A program made the position numbers and the translations under genes. The notes beneath the pieces were generated by a model that saw only the letters and a list, made by a program, of their open reading frames with translations, did not search any database and was not told the origin of the DNA. 64,000 nt of DNA from Odontesthes bonariensis (Eukaryota > Chordata > Actinopteri > Atheriniformes > Atherinopsidae), in contig NC_134506.1 in the NCBI RefSeq assembly GCF_027942865.1, positions 14,964,436 to 15,028,435 of the forward strand, in the 5' to 3' direction. Positions within the stretch are counted from its first letter, which is position 1, and the number at the start of each line of letters is the position of its first letter. This document shows, piece after piece, positions 1 through 11,887 of this stretch.

Positions 1-170
1 GCTGCTCTTATTGGGCTCTTTATGGTGACATTTGTCAGCTTCATTTTCTTTTGGATGAGCTCTAACAATGAACAGATATTTTGTTTAAGAAAGCCCCAAA
101 GCTCTCACTTACTTAGGGTACTTTCTGTACTGTTCTGTTCTCTGCTCTCACTGACTTCCTCTTTCTCCAG

Positions 171-380
171 GTCTGGAAGTTGGCCGGCCACGGGCTCATG
201 CACTCTTTTAGCACCGAACATGCCAAGCAGTCCATCTTCCGCAACATCGGTGCAGGTGTCATGCAGGTGGAGACGCGTCCAGGGAACCGAATCTTCACCT
301 GCGGAGCAGATGGCACCCTAAAGATGAGGGTTCTCCCTGACCGCTACAATATCCCTAGCAGCTTGGTAGACATCCTGTAA
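171..380 (+). CDS. dmxl2: DMXL2 (rabconnectin-3 alpha), last coding exon only
   Basis: The exon follows a polypyrimidine tract and CAG at 161-170 and opens in frame with VWKLAGHGLMHSF. It encodes 69 residues and ends with TAA at 378-380. The stretches EHAKQSIFRNIGAGVMQ, CGADGTLK and the terminal DIL match, from memory, the conserved C-terminus of the DMX-like WD40 proteins, where the last beta-propeller blades close. DMXL2 is a very large scaffold that works with WDR7 in V-ATPase assembly and vesicle acidification at synaptic and endocrine vesicles. The paralogue DMXL1 has a similar tail, so the choice of DMXL2 rests on the gldn and cyp19a1a neighbours. Bases 1-170 are the preceding intron; the rest of the gene lies outside the window. 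It is tail to tail with gldn. Confidence 0.87.
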   Translation, partial: VWKLAGHGLMHSFSTEHAKQSIFRNIGAGVMQVETRPGNRIFTCGADGTLKMRVLPDRYNIPSSLVDIL

Positions 381-1940
381 TGCCTATTTCGAACCTCTGA
401 GGGTCCAAAGAGAAAAGATACAGAAAGAAAAAACACAAAAGCTTATCTAACACTCTCTAGGCATTAATGGTGTAATCGATAGGGAAAGCGTTTGTCAAAA
501 GATCACCATGCTTTTGGGTATCTTTGGGTGTGCAGTGTTCATGGTTTTACTGCTGATGTAAGTCATATCCAGAACGACAAATGGAGCTGCAAACATTTTT
601 TCCCAAAGGCTGAAAACAAAGTTACAAGCAAAAGGTATCATACTTGATTTTAAAGCTAGATTTGTTGTAATTTTATTGAAGAATCTCTACTCATAGAGTG
701 TGTCCATAGGGAAGCTATGCATGTCCTGTTCTCGTTACGCAGTGCAATCACAGGTCTATTGATAGTGCTCTGTAAAAGTGCTCAAGCAAAAATTTTAAAA
801 GTGTGTAACTGTCGTCATTTTGTGCCCACAGCTGAAATCTCTTAGCATCTACTGTAACCAGCACTGTGGTTTGTTAATAAGTCAGTGGTTTCCAGTGTGA
901 ATCAAGTTGTTGGATTTTGTTTCAATGGTTTTGCCGCCCTCCCCTGCCTTTTTGCCCGGCTTTTCTCAGCCCTTACGGAAGAGTTGATGGTGCATTGCTC
1001 CTAAGTGTGACCCCCCCCCCCCCGTTTCACTGGCTGCCCGTCGCTCACCATGGCCTCTCCTGGTTTGGGTTCGAACCCGGTCATGTTTGGCCCTCGAGTG
1101 TGTGCTCACTCTGCTGTGTCTGCCATCTGTACGCCCGCCCCGCCCACCTGCCCTCAAATGCCTGTTTGTGTGGCAGACTCACTGCTAGAACATTCTTGTT
1201 GGGAAGATTGATGTGTTTTCACTCCTGTGACTGTGATTTTTAATGTCTCGTCTGTCTGGTCTAAAGCTTAACACGCACCCACTCAAAGCAGAAACACAAA
1301 GGTTCACATCTGGTTTTTGCACAAGAAAATCTCTAAATTGTTGTTTTCTTTTTTTTTTTTTTTTTATTAAGGTGATTTTATTATTTAAATTATTTATATG
1401 TTTGTGTTTGTTTGGTTGCTTGACCATTCCTTTGTAAAACAATTTAACTTATTGCCTTTTATTTTAGGAATGTAAGGGGTTTTACCATATCTGACTGGGA
1501 GATGTGCAACACAGTCTACTGTATGTAAGTGTGTGTTAAATCGCTAGTTGTTTTTACTGTTTCATCCATAAGGAATAGATATTTGCACTCAAATTCTGGA
1601 GACACTAAAAGTTTATTTGGAATATAGGTTATCAAAGAAGAAACTGTTATATACAAATGAATGTCTGGCTTTATTTGGCCTCGTAGTAAAGCGTTTGAAA
1701 TAGTTTTAATATATAAATTATATAAATATAAATATATATATATATGAACTACCACAACAGCTTGTACAAACATGAAAGCATTTCTTTATTTTTGGTTTGT
1801 ATCATACCAGTTTGATTAGTTGTAACTTTTGTTTAGTGTATGTATGGTATTTATTAAAGAAATTTGTGTTTCTCTCCCTCTTTCTGCCCACAATGCATTT
1901 TGTGTATATCTTAAGTGTTTTACCGGCGGTGTTTGGTGTA

Positions 1941-2003
<63 letters not shown>

Positions 2004-2290
2004 ATGCAAAAGAAAGCAATACCATGGGTAGACTCTTATCAGGGCGTCTGAGCCTGAGGGTGTGTGAGAAAACGAGTCGTAGTCAGTTTTATCTTTGTAA
2101 AGTGAATAAATTATTTTTATTTCATCAGGGTGATTTGGCACAGTTTTTTTTTCTTTTCTTTGCTATCATTTCATTTTCAAGAGGAGTAATAAATCAGGGC
2201 TCATGCTGCTTGGCAAAGTAAGGTGGAGTGTATAGGTACAAAGAAATGTACTTTATAAAAAAAAAAGATACATTAAATGAGACGGCCATG
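381..2290 (+). other. dmxl2: Probable dmxl2 3' UTR
   Basis: No gene is visible here beyond the dmxl2 stop. The stretch carries a run of 13 C at 1011-1023, a T tract near 1350, and a (TG)n microsatellite. AATAAA poly(A) signals occur at 2105-2110 and 2188-2193, which would give a 3' UTR of about 1.7-1.8 kb. The true end is inferred. Open frames across the TG repeat are codon-repeat artefacts. Confidence 0.5.
1944..2002. repeat. (TG)n microsatellite
   Basis: About 29 uninterrupted TG units inside the probable dmxl2 3' UTR. Confidence 0.97.
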
Positions 2291-3234
2291 CAAACACTAC
2301 ATAGAGCAACAGCCACAAAATTTAAGTTATAAAACGTCATCTGAAAATGGAACCTTTTGAACAGAAGGTTTTTTTTGTTTTATTTTACATATAACCAGCA
2401 AAACACAGGTGCAATTTATAATGCTAAGATGCTCTCCACTCGCATGACTCAGTCACTGCCTTATTTTGGAACACCAGTGATTTTTCTAGGACATCCATTT
2501 AAAATCTATGCCATGGAAAAGGTCCGTTGTCAGCTGACACAAAATAAGTTTTCACACTATTAGTTTCTTTACAATGTCCATAACAAACTGGATATAAATG
2601 CAGCATTATTTATTTTTTTGACAGTATAACTTAACCAAAACCAGCTTTGCAAGGTCTTACATAAGGAAACGTTGATGGACTCATTTAACTGGAATGTGCC
2701 ACAGTGCAGTAAAGACAGTAACAAGGTAAGAAGTGAAATAAGATCCATCTGCTAAAAATCTAAATCTCAAGCTTGTTAACATGTCCATAAGATGTCTGCG
2801 TCACAAGATATGAGAAAAGTCATCAGTTCCATTGCAGGGGTTTCTGCTTTGAGTGAGCAGAGCAACACAGACAGTCTCAGAAAGATGGGCTCAGACAGCC
2901 CATATGTTCCAGAACATTGGAGGAACCAATCCTGACCACTTACAGGGATGGAGCTGTACAACCTGAAATGAGGAGCTATTGCAAGCTACAAGAGCAGTTA
3001 ACCGGGAATGGGAGTGGTTGTTCCCCTGATAAAGGATTAAGTGGGAACTGGTTGTTTGCCACTAAGACTCATTCAGGATATGGCCCAGTCATAGCAAGCA
3101 GCCAGCGACTGCTTACAGCTGGGACTCAGCTCCAGCAGGTGGCCGCCAGCCCCTGACTAACCTCTCCTCACAGCTTGCATTGCTTTCTCAATTCATGGTG
3201 GCAGAAAAAAGGTGTAGAGTCATACCCAAGGCAG

Positions 3235-3240
3235 TTTATT
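3235..3240 (-). terminator. gldn: Poly(A) signal of gldn
   Basis: TTTATT on the plus strand is AATAAA on the minus strand, about 160 bases beyond the gldn stop codon. It is the first canonical signal after the stop, so a short gldn 3' UTR is likely. Between about 2290 and 3235 I see no gene. Confidence 0.55.
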
Positions 3241-3399
3241 ACCAAAAAATTTAAAACGTGTGCAATTTTGAGGGACACTGAAGTGGCACTTTGAAACCTA
3301 AATATGGTTGTTTTCTTAAGGGTAGAGTGAGTAATGCTTCGATACTGTAATGTAAAACTTTTCTATGCATCTATCTGTCATGTTCAAACAGCATCTTTT

Positions 3400-6300
3400 T
3401 CACTCATCAGAGATGAAGTGTACCACATAGAGCCTGACGTAGCTCTGGTCCCACACATAGAGGTGTCTGTCTTTCGGACCATAGGAGAGCATTGCCAGCA
3501 CTCCACCTGGAGACCTCAAGTCAAAGGTCATGTTCACTGGCTTTCCCTTCAGCAAGTCAAAAGCAAAAGTGACTCTGGTATCCTTGGTGTCTGTCACATA
3601 CAGTACACCACAGGCGATGAAGGCGTTGCCAGCCTTGGTGCGGGGGTAGGTGGTATTTATGTAGGACGTGACAGAGAAGGTCTTCTGGTCCAGCTGGGCC
3701 ACCATGATGCTCTCATCCACACTTGACGCAAAGATCAGCCACAAGCCATTTTCATCCGCTCCTAGTTTGAAGTAGGTCTTGGAGTTCGGGAGCAGGTAAG
3801 CAAGGTTGTGGTACAAAGCCTTTTCTATAGCGAGGGTGTGAAGCCTCTTTGTTTTGAAGTCAAATCTGAAAACAAGCAAGTAGAGTTTTTAACTGGATGT
3901 AATAAAGCACATCTAAACTATGTGAACTCAGTTAAGTCTGCCTGGCACTTTCAGCTGCTTACCTGGCAATGCTGGCAGTACCAGCAACGTGATAATATAA
4001 GGAGCCATTGTGGACAGTGTGGCCACAACCTTGGTAGAACTTTCTAACGTCCACAGTGTCACTGCTGTTGTTCTGGAAGGCAGCAATGCTTCTATACTCC
4101 TTCACTACACGGCCTGCGGAAGAACAACCAAGGTTCAAAATATAACATTCTATAAGATCGACAAGACCTGGGATTGAAGTGGAAAAAGGTATCCATTCCT
4201 GACCAGAAAAGTGTTCTGCCACCCATATTCGCTCATCGTTCAGCTGAGCAGTGTCTTTCATCCATGTGCCAAATGTACTCTCCATCTTTGCCACATTTCT
4301 GGGATTGATCAGTGATTTAATCAGGCACTCTAAGGGAAACAAAACAATATGTTTAAACGTTTTCCTCTGCACATTATATGCTATTGTGCAGGTACACTTT
4401 TCGGAAAACGCACCGTTCATCTCAGCAGGCTTCTTCTGTGGTTTCACAGCCTCCTTCACTGGCAAAGTCTCATCATTTGGAATTGCATGCAACAACCCTG
4501 TTAGACATATTTCATCCATTCATCAGAAACAAACACTGAACGTCTGCAGTTCAGAAGACTGTTTGACATGATCAAAAGACCAAACTTGTTGTAGTTGTAA
4601 AGTACACAAAGTCTACTGTTATTACCCAGAGTATGAGCAGCCTGAAGGTGGGCTCTATGGTGCCGTGTTCTAGGGGGCCCTTGAGGTCCAGGAGGTCCTT
4701 GAGGCCCCATAAGTCCAGGAGGTCCCGGAAGTCCCGGGGGACCAGGAGGACCTGTGAGGACAACATCTAAATGTTCTCAGTGCAAAAGTATATTTATTCT
4801 AAATACAGAAAATCTTTGGGTATTTTCAAAGCTGTTTTCACTTTATTATTCAGTTGTTAAGCTGTTTAAGTGAGTAAAGCTCTTCTTGCCCTTAATAATG
4901 ACATCATTGGATGGTTCGGCCGTCTCTCCAGGCAGACCTGGCTCTCCTGGCTCTCCTTTTTCCCCTTGTTCCCCTTTCTCACCTGGTGGCCCTGTGAAGG
5001 ACATTGTGTGAAAAAGCTAAGATATTGTATTTAATACACTTCGTCCCATTGTTAAAGACGTGAATTATTCCGTTGACTTGCTAGCATGAATCATGCAATC
5101 CACGGTGAAGAGGAGTGAAGTGGGAGAATATTGAGAGAGATTTCCAGTTCATTCAGCTGAAGCCCAAAACCACAAAAATGAATAATCTTGGCTGAGAATG
5201 TGGAAGAAAAGCAGCAGCTTCCACCTCCTCTTTAATTCATGAATTAAATTTGAATAAGATCTGATGTAATCACATTTGGAAGCATGGACAGGAAACAGTT
5301 GTGTGCATATGGTTTTAAGGGACTGTGAGCTTATTTTTACCCTCAGGTTATGCTCAACCCTTTGATTGTTATATTCTATTAGTATTTCTTAACTAAAATG
5401 GCCGTCGTTGCCTGAGGCTTTCATGAAGATGATGGGGAATGAGAATAGAATAGAGCCTCGCTCTTTGCATACCTTTTTTCCCTCTTTTTCCATCGGCCCC
5501 GGGCAGTCCATTCAGTCCTGGAATGCCATCAGTCCCATTGTAGCCAGGCAAACCATCTGCACCAGGCAAACCTAGAGATCAACCAGAAAAAAACTTCATG
5601 ATGCCCCGAATGGATAAAACATCCAACAAAGACGTGGTCGATAAAAATTTCCCTGTACTGTATAAGTGAATATAAAAATTTGGCTTCAGATTTAGGTATT
5701 CACATACCTGGTGGTCCTGGAGGTCCTGCAGAGCAAAGTTTGAGGATGTCAGAGATGAAAAAAGTCTTGTTTTCAATATTATTGGGTGTCTTATATGAGT
5801 AATACATACCAGCTATGCAGACTCCTTTAGTGCTGTTGCAAATGTCGATCAATAATTTGATCTGAAGATGAAGAGGGAATATCAAAACCTAATTAAGATA
5901 CTTAGTTGCATTATATTTCAGCAATAAATAAACAATTTTAACAATTTTAACCAAAAGCAAATTACTTCTTGCATAATACACATATAAAATAGTACTAGAT
6001 TACAGGACTGTCATTACTGATGCTGAACAATAAAGAAGCTTTTTATCATTGAAACTGATTAACCCAATAGCATAACTACTATAAATGCAGGTTAATATGT
6101 AACCTTGCTTAGTATTAAGCTTAAGACATTTCTATGATATATAGAATAAATGTAGTTTAATCTAGTGGAATAGAAGGATAATGTAAAATGTAAATATAAG
6201 TAGAAATAGCTCAAAAATGCTCCTGTGTAATTTCAACCATTGCAGTTCATCCGAGCTTTGAGCAATATGCATGTAACACTTTATAATAGCCGTCTATTGT

Positions 6301-7046
6301 AGTTCAATATTTACTGTAGGAATATGCTACATAAACTAAAATGTTAAAGGGCCTGAGACTGAAATCTAAATTTGAAAGGTAAATTCGCATCCAATCAAAT
6401 TACCACCAACTGGACCTGCCGTATTTTACCCCTGATGGCTACATCAGTTTCAACCCCATGGAAATCCAGCACATGTCGGCAATGACAATCTGGTTTAGGA
6501 TATTAAAGATTGTATAATTAAAGATAAGCTTGATTGCACTCTTTCTCTCGTGCTGTCTTCTCATCTCACCGGGACCATGGAGTAAGTCATCATCGTCATC
6601 ATGTCGTCCTGCACTTGTGCCTTGTGGTAATGCTGGCTGTGTCGTTGCTTGTGCTTCAGCTCGTGCTTCTTCGTCTCTTTTTCCTCTCCAACCTCCTGGC
6701 TGGCCTCCTGCTGATGCAGTCCTTTTCCCTCTTCTTGGTAAAGCTCATGCTGCAACTCTTTCTCCAGCTCTTCACTCCTTTTGTTCCTAGAGTACTGATA
6801 TTGTGGATTTTCTCCAATGCTCGCCCGCAGCCCCGCCGCTCCTCTTGGCACTTCCTGGAGGAACTCCACCACCGAGCTCTGCTCCACTTCTGTCAACCTC
6901 GCCTCTGACTGCTCCTGCCAGATTTGCTGCTGATTCTGCTGGACCATGAGAACCAGAAGGCCCACAGAGTTCAGCAGTGCCACGGCACACGTTCCATACA
7001 GCACTATCCGCTGTGGGATAGTCATGCTGGGTGTTGGGATCCACAT
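3400..7046 (-). CDS. gldn: Gliomedin, type II membrane collagen-olfactomedin protein, complete
   Basis: Gliomedin is the Schwann-cell ligand that clusters neurofascin, NrCAM and sodium channels at peripheral nodes of Ranvier. Ten coding exons (minus strand) join in frame: 7046-6570, 5861-5810, 5725-5708, 5571-5473, 4991-4890, 4751-4626, 4497-4414, 4329-4204, 4113-3963 and 3865-3400, giving 566 residues, close to the roughly 550 of mammals. Residues 14-35 form a signal anchor and 36-66 are Q/E-rich and could form a coiled coil. RNKR at 87-90 matches the known furin site. [10 protein letters not shown] follows at the end of the N-terminal region, then Gly-X-Y collagen repeats at about 177-291 and an olfactomedin domain from about 320 to the end, including [12 protein letters not shown] and [20 protein letters not shown] and NTT glycosylation sites are present. 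The exon at 4991-4890 appears to use a GC donor. The start at 7046 has the better context (ACCATGT); an in-frame ATG at 7097 would add 17 residues. Confidence 0.95.
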
Positions 7047-7097
7047 GGTTACCACTTCACTGCCTCTCTTCTGAGGGTCACCCGCTAACCTTAACAT

Positions 7098-9279
7098 TCA
7101 CAGAGGAATAAAATTCCAGTCGAAATAAAACAGAACAAGTTCAATATATTTCTATGAAAGTCCTAGATACTTTCACTAAAAATCTGTCCAAGAGTCCAGC
7201 TAATCCAACAAGAAGCAAGGTCTTTGTTGTTCTGTCCAGATTATTTGAAAGCTCCAAAAAGGTCCCCTCAGCTTCAGTGTCTGAGCTCCACCCGGGTGGT
7301 CTATCTGAAGGCTGACTGGTAAATACAGTGGTTGTTGTGTTGTTCGCCAATTGGAGAAAGGGTTGTGTGTATGTGTGTGCATGCACATCCAAACCAGTAA
7401 TGTAGGAGTGGGCATTACACAATCTTCTGGGCTCGTCTGGGAAGAAACCCCCGCCTGTTCAGTCACCTGATTTATATTCATCACAAGCCATTTGACTGCA
7501 CTGCCGTGGGCAGACTGACATCACACACACACATGCACATATGTATGATGCAGGCACAAAACTGCTCACATACATAAAACATGCAAACATGGAATACTGC
7601 AAACAAAGTGACCTGTCAATGATTTAATTGCCCTCATTTTAGTTTGGAATAAAAAGAAAACACATTACATCGAAACACATTAACGTCACTGCAGTTGCAG
7701 TCGGTGCGTCTCCCTTTCTCCCTGGTCTTGTGTCCTCCCTGAACTTTCCCTCCAGCTCTCATCCTTGTAATATCTTTCCGGCTTCCATTCACCAACTGCA
7801 ACAATGACCCATTTCCATCACTTTGATTTTAGCCAGAACAGTGATATTTCACCTGAAAGGTAGCAGTTTAGCAGAGAAAACACACTGAAAGTTGTCTCCA
7901 CTGTTGGTACCCCTAATATGCAGGTGTATATACTTCATAACTGTGACCCTTTTTTTTAAACAAGTCAGTTAATTGGCCTTTTTGGAGCAGGATTTTGTTC
8001 ATGTAGCTGACCTACATGCTCTTGCATCCATGTTATCCTTTCTGTAATTTCTGGGCACGCAAACACACAAGCTCCACACTGGAAGAGGAAGAAAGAAAGG
8101 AGCAACGCAACATTACTGTTAGATCCCGAGTCTGAGCTGTGTCTGTGGTGTGCAGGCTCCTGCCTGGAGGCTGTAGGTCACTGACAGCCAGTTGTTGGGC
8201 AGCTTGAATTGCTCCAACAGATGTGTAGATGTGTATGCATAAAGTCTTAAGAACACGATGGATGTTCATTTGTTGTGTCTCATTTACTGAGCTCAGCCGA
8301 TACAAAGCAGAGAGAGGCAATTTTTTGTTAAACGGATCACTGAGTTAAAGTTCTCGAGAGAAAGACTGCACTGCAGATCTTATGCATGACTTGTTGCAAA
8401 ACTTAATAACATCATTTAGATAAAGTGAAGATTCATGCCAACGAAGTCTCCATCCTCCAAACATTTATTAAAATTAATAATGCACATTGTTTTAAAAATG
8501 TAAAACCTTAAGTTTTAAGTGGACATATTACATGAGAGGAGTGAACAAACAAAAACCTGACCTCTATGGCCTCCCCGTGTTTTGGGAGAGAACTGTTGGG
8601 GAGTGAGTTAATCTTCCAGCTGTTATTGTATCTCACTGCCAACCCTGCCGTGCCCTTTTAAATTTAAATTGTGAGATAAATGCCTCAAGGTCGTTTAGGC
8701 AAGTCACAGAGCATAAAGTTTATAGTTTAAATTCCTATCTTCTCACTTTAACTTTCAGTGATACCCCCATGTCCTTGATTAAAGATTCATCAAAGACATC
8801 ATTCACTTACTTTTTTACAATTTCTTTATATCTGGTTTTTCTACTTCTCTCCTCAAATGCAGTGAAGACAAAGATGTGGTTGACCAAAACACTGAGCTCA
8901 GAGACAAGGTTACAGAGGGGTTGCCACTGCTTAATCACGCAGAACAATCTTGGTCTAAGCCATCATACAGGGCATCGTTATCGAGGCAGGGCCTCACCAC
9001 ACAGTTGGCCATTTGAACAGCGCACATTCTTGGACTCGGACGTGGGCGGTGAGTGAATTCACAGAGTTCTTCATGCAGAAGAGCAAATACGGCAAGACAG
9101 AGACAAAGCAAGACAGCGGGGGGTTTGTTTCAAATTGCAAATTAAAATTAAATCATGTATGTAAAGAAAGAATGCAATTGAAAAATAATAAATATGTATT
9201 AATATAAGTCTGAAAAATGAAGTGAACAAAGCCAGTAAAAGTTTATAGTCATTTCATTGAGTCATTTAGTTCAGGTTTT
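7098..9279. other. gldn 5' flank and intergenic DNA
   Basis: This is the left part of the head-to-head gap between gldn and cyp19a1a. It contains a short GT-rich patch around 7365-7385 and a CA-rich patch near 7525. Open frames here are short and show no family resemblance. I see no gene and no clear TATA box for gldn. Confidence 0.5.
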
Positions 9280-10110
9280 ACATTCATATAACAGCTTCAG
9301 TATTAACGATGGATGAACACAAAATAAGATTTTTACAAGGGAGACACATTTAAGCAAATGAAGCAAAAGTATTCTATTTGGTGATCTACAATTTGATTGA
9401 AAAGATGTTGGGACGGGGACAAGTTTATCACTGTGTTTATCCCCCCTTTTCTTTAAACAACAGTCTGAAAACGTCTGGGAACTGAGGAGACCAGCTGCTG
9501 GACCGTTGGGAGAGGAATGTTGTCCCATTCTTGTCAGATGTAAGATTCTAGCTGCTCAATAGTCCTGGGTCTTTTTTGTGGTATTTTGATGCTTAAAATA
9601 TTTTCAGTTAATGAAAGGTTTGGATGGCAGCCAGGTCAGTCCAACATCTGGACTCTTCTACTATGAAGCCATGCCGTTGTGATAGATGCAGCATATCATT
9701 GTCTTGTTGAAACATGTAAGACCATGAGAAAGACGTTATCTGTATGAGAGCATATGTTGGTCCCTCTGCCATACCATCGGAGGTGCAGGCTTTTGAACTG
9801 AGCACTGATAACAATTGTCCCTCTGCTCTTTAGTCCCAATGATACCATGTCTGTGATTTCTAGGAAGAATTTCACCACAGAATAGTTTTCCATATTGCCC
9901 CAGTCCATTTTAAATTAGCTTTGGCCCAAAGAAGATGTCAGTGTTTCTGGATCATGTTCTTCTTTGCTTAATAAAGCTTTAACCTGCATATGCAATGATG
10001 TGATCCTGAGTCTATACAGTGATTTCCATGACTCATGAATGATTTAATGCAATGCAGCCCAAGGACCAAAAATCACAGGCATACAATATAGATTTACAGT
10101 TATTTCTTTT
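9280..10110 (-). mobile_element. Decayed Tc1/mariner-like DNA transposon
   Basis: The sequence follows a repeat common in teleost genomes, with landmarks such as GTTGGGACGGGGACAAGTTT and GTCTGGGAACTGAGGAGACC on the plus strand. Read on the minus strand near 9780-9910 it gives broken transposase pieces, including a frame reading QKPAPPMVW, which corresponds to the QKPA..MVWG box of Tc1/mariner transposases. Stops and frameshifts break it throughout, so it is inactive. Boundaries are approximate and no clear terminal repeats were found. It lies 1.8-2.6 kb upstream of the cyp19a1a start. Confidence 0.65.
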
Positions 10111-10456
10111 AAGTTCCACTTTTACTTCCTTTTGTTTCCTTTCTCACTGTTCATGTTTGAGGAATGTGCTGTGGCAAGAGCAAAGGAGGTTTTGACTTGC
10201 GACTCTGTGAATATATGGAGAAAAATCAAAACCATTCTTCCCCTTCCCAGGAGTAGTTGTGTAACAATGATAACTCTAAAAGCAGTGTCGAACACAAAAT
10301 AACTTCTAAGCAACTATAAGACATTCTCACCTTGGGTAATGTTGATAGTCCATCAGAAGAAAATGACAGAGCTGTAAGAAGAAAGAAACTTTTATCCAAG
10401 GAGGACTTTGTTGCCAGTCAGCATTTCTGACTAAAAACAAGAAATTGCTTTAGAAC

Positions 10457-10713
10457 TAAGGATGCACAATTCTAAAATTCTGGGCTGATATCAGAGTTCA
10501 GTATAGTTATTTGATAAATGGCTTTAATGACAGGGAAAAAAAATAAGAAATACATCATGAAAAGATATTTCAGTCCTTCCTCACACTATCTCAAAAATTA
10601 ATTCATACAAGAATTTTAAATGTATTGGCTTCCATTGGTTGATGTGAACCTGTTTGCAGTTTGGCCTTAATTGGCCTAAACTGGTGCTCAGCCATTATAT
10701 CCGAGCATCCCTA
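10457..10713. mobile_element. hAT-like MITE upstream of cyp19a1a
   Basis: A 257-bp element starts TAAGGATGCAC and ends GAGCATCCCTA, whose reverse complement is TAGGGATGCTC, so the ends are inverted. Flanking octamers TTTAGAAC (10449-10456) and ATAAGAAC (10714-10721) agree at 6 of 8 positions, as expected for an aged 8-bp hAT target duplication. It has no coding capacity. It ends about 1.2 kb before the aromatase ATG. Confidence 0.68.
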
Positions 10714-10721
10714 ATAAGAAC

Positions 10722-11690
10722 CTTACCTGACCTGTAAAACACTGCAGTAATATCATGGTTTGGGCCTGTTTTGCTGTATTCGGCCAGGATGGCTTGCCAT
10801 TTTTGATGGAACAATAACTCCTGAAATTTGACCACTGTATTTTAAAGACAAATATCAGGATATCTAACTTTAAACTGAGTCTCAATGGAAAATAGGTCAT
10901 GCACCAAGACAATAACTAAGAGCAAAAGTCATTCTACCATAAAACCCTGACCTTTTTCAAAACATGTCGTGGAAGAACCTAAGGCAAGCAGTTTATTTGA
11001 GTAAACCCACCAATGCAAAATGTACAGAAATAAAGCCAAATTTTGACGGATAAATATTCACCCTGATAAATTTTCTTTAAGAAACAGAATATTAGGTGCT
11101 TTTCTGTTATTCCTAGTTCAGAAGACATAATGTTCTAGTTTTACTAAAGGAATATGATGTTAGTTAGTGCAACAAACGGCAGACACAAACATAGTGTTGT
11201 GCTGATACTATCTAGTTTATCAAAGAGTCAGAGTCTGTGCAGTGATTTTGATATGGTGAAAATTCCCCCATTACTGAAGTGTATTGTATGTTTCAGAAAA
11301 TTGAAATGTCTACATTAAAGCATCGATGTTCTGGTTCTCCATCTCCTGGTGAAGGAATCTGAGAATAATAGCATACATTAAGTTCGAAATGATCCCTAAA
11401 AAAGTAATTGAAAATGCAAAGTGAACGTTTAAACAGATTCAAATGAACAGATTCCAAAAAATAAAAACATTGTTTCTGGAAAAGCAGTATAGAAATTTTG
11501 CAAGAAAGATAAACCTTTCTTAATGACAGATATAACAGTGATGTTCCCATATTCTCATGGGCCAGCTGTAATGTGTAGGATTTCCAACCAAATGCTTTTG
11601 ATGTTCAAAGGAAGCTCAATGTTTCTCATCACGAAAATGTCAAACACAAGCTCAGGCCAACATGCACCCATTCAACTAAGACCTGTACAC
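10722..11690. other. Distal cyp19a1a 5' flank
   Basis: AT-rich, non-repetitive DNA between the hAT-like MITE and the proximal promoter. Open frames are short and unconvincing. No gene is seen; upstream regulatory sites are plausible but cannot be called from one sequence. Confidence 0.45.
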
Positions 11691-11814
11691 TCAAGGGCAC
11701 AGGCACAAGTCCAACCCCTCAAGGTCTGGACTGTATTGTTTACGATTTTCCTGCTTTGTTGTGGCTTTTGTATTACCCTGACCTGGCACGTTACCAGCTC
11801 AGACTGTCTATAAA
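11691..11814 (+). promoter_or_regulatory. cyp19a1a: Proximal cyp19a1a promoter: SF-1-like and forkhead sites plus TATA box
   Basis: TATAAA lies at 11809-11814, 74 bases before the start codon. Upstream are TCAAGGGCA (11691-11699, one mismatch to the SF-1 site YCAAGGTCA), TCAAGGTCT (11719-11727, one mismatch), TGTTTAC (11737-11743, forkhead core GTAAACA on the minus strand) and TGACCT (11779-11784, nuclear-receptor half site AGGTCA on the minus strand). Fish gonadal aromatase promoters are known to be activated by FOXL2 with SF-1, so the arrangement fits. The TATA box is seen directly; binding is inferred. Confidence 0.65.
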
Positions 11815-11887
11815 GAGAAAGCCCGGGCAGCTTTTATCATTTACACCCATCAGGTTTGAGAAGCTGTTGTTTTAAATCTTCATTCTT

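Noticed and set aside
1060..1090. TGGGTTCGAACCCGGTC, resembling a tRNA T-arm/B box
   Set aside because: The bases either side do not form the 5-bp T stem, and no A box, anticodon arm or acceptor stem pairs upstream.
1802..2141. Minus-strand frames rich in His-Thr repeats
   Set aside because: They are translations of the (TG)n/(CA)n microsatellite, not genes; the same holds at 17901-18089, 27133-27630 and 43836-44042.
3334..4571. Plus-strand frames of 130 and 106 codons
   Set aside because: They are antisense shadows of the gldn olfactomedin exons.
6534..6908. Plus-strand 124-codon frame rich in Leu and Ser
   Set aside because: Antisense to the Gln/Glu-rich first gldn exon; its leucine richness is the complement of those codons.
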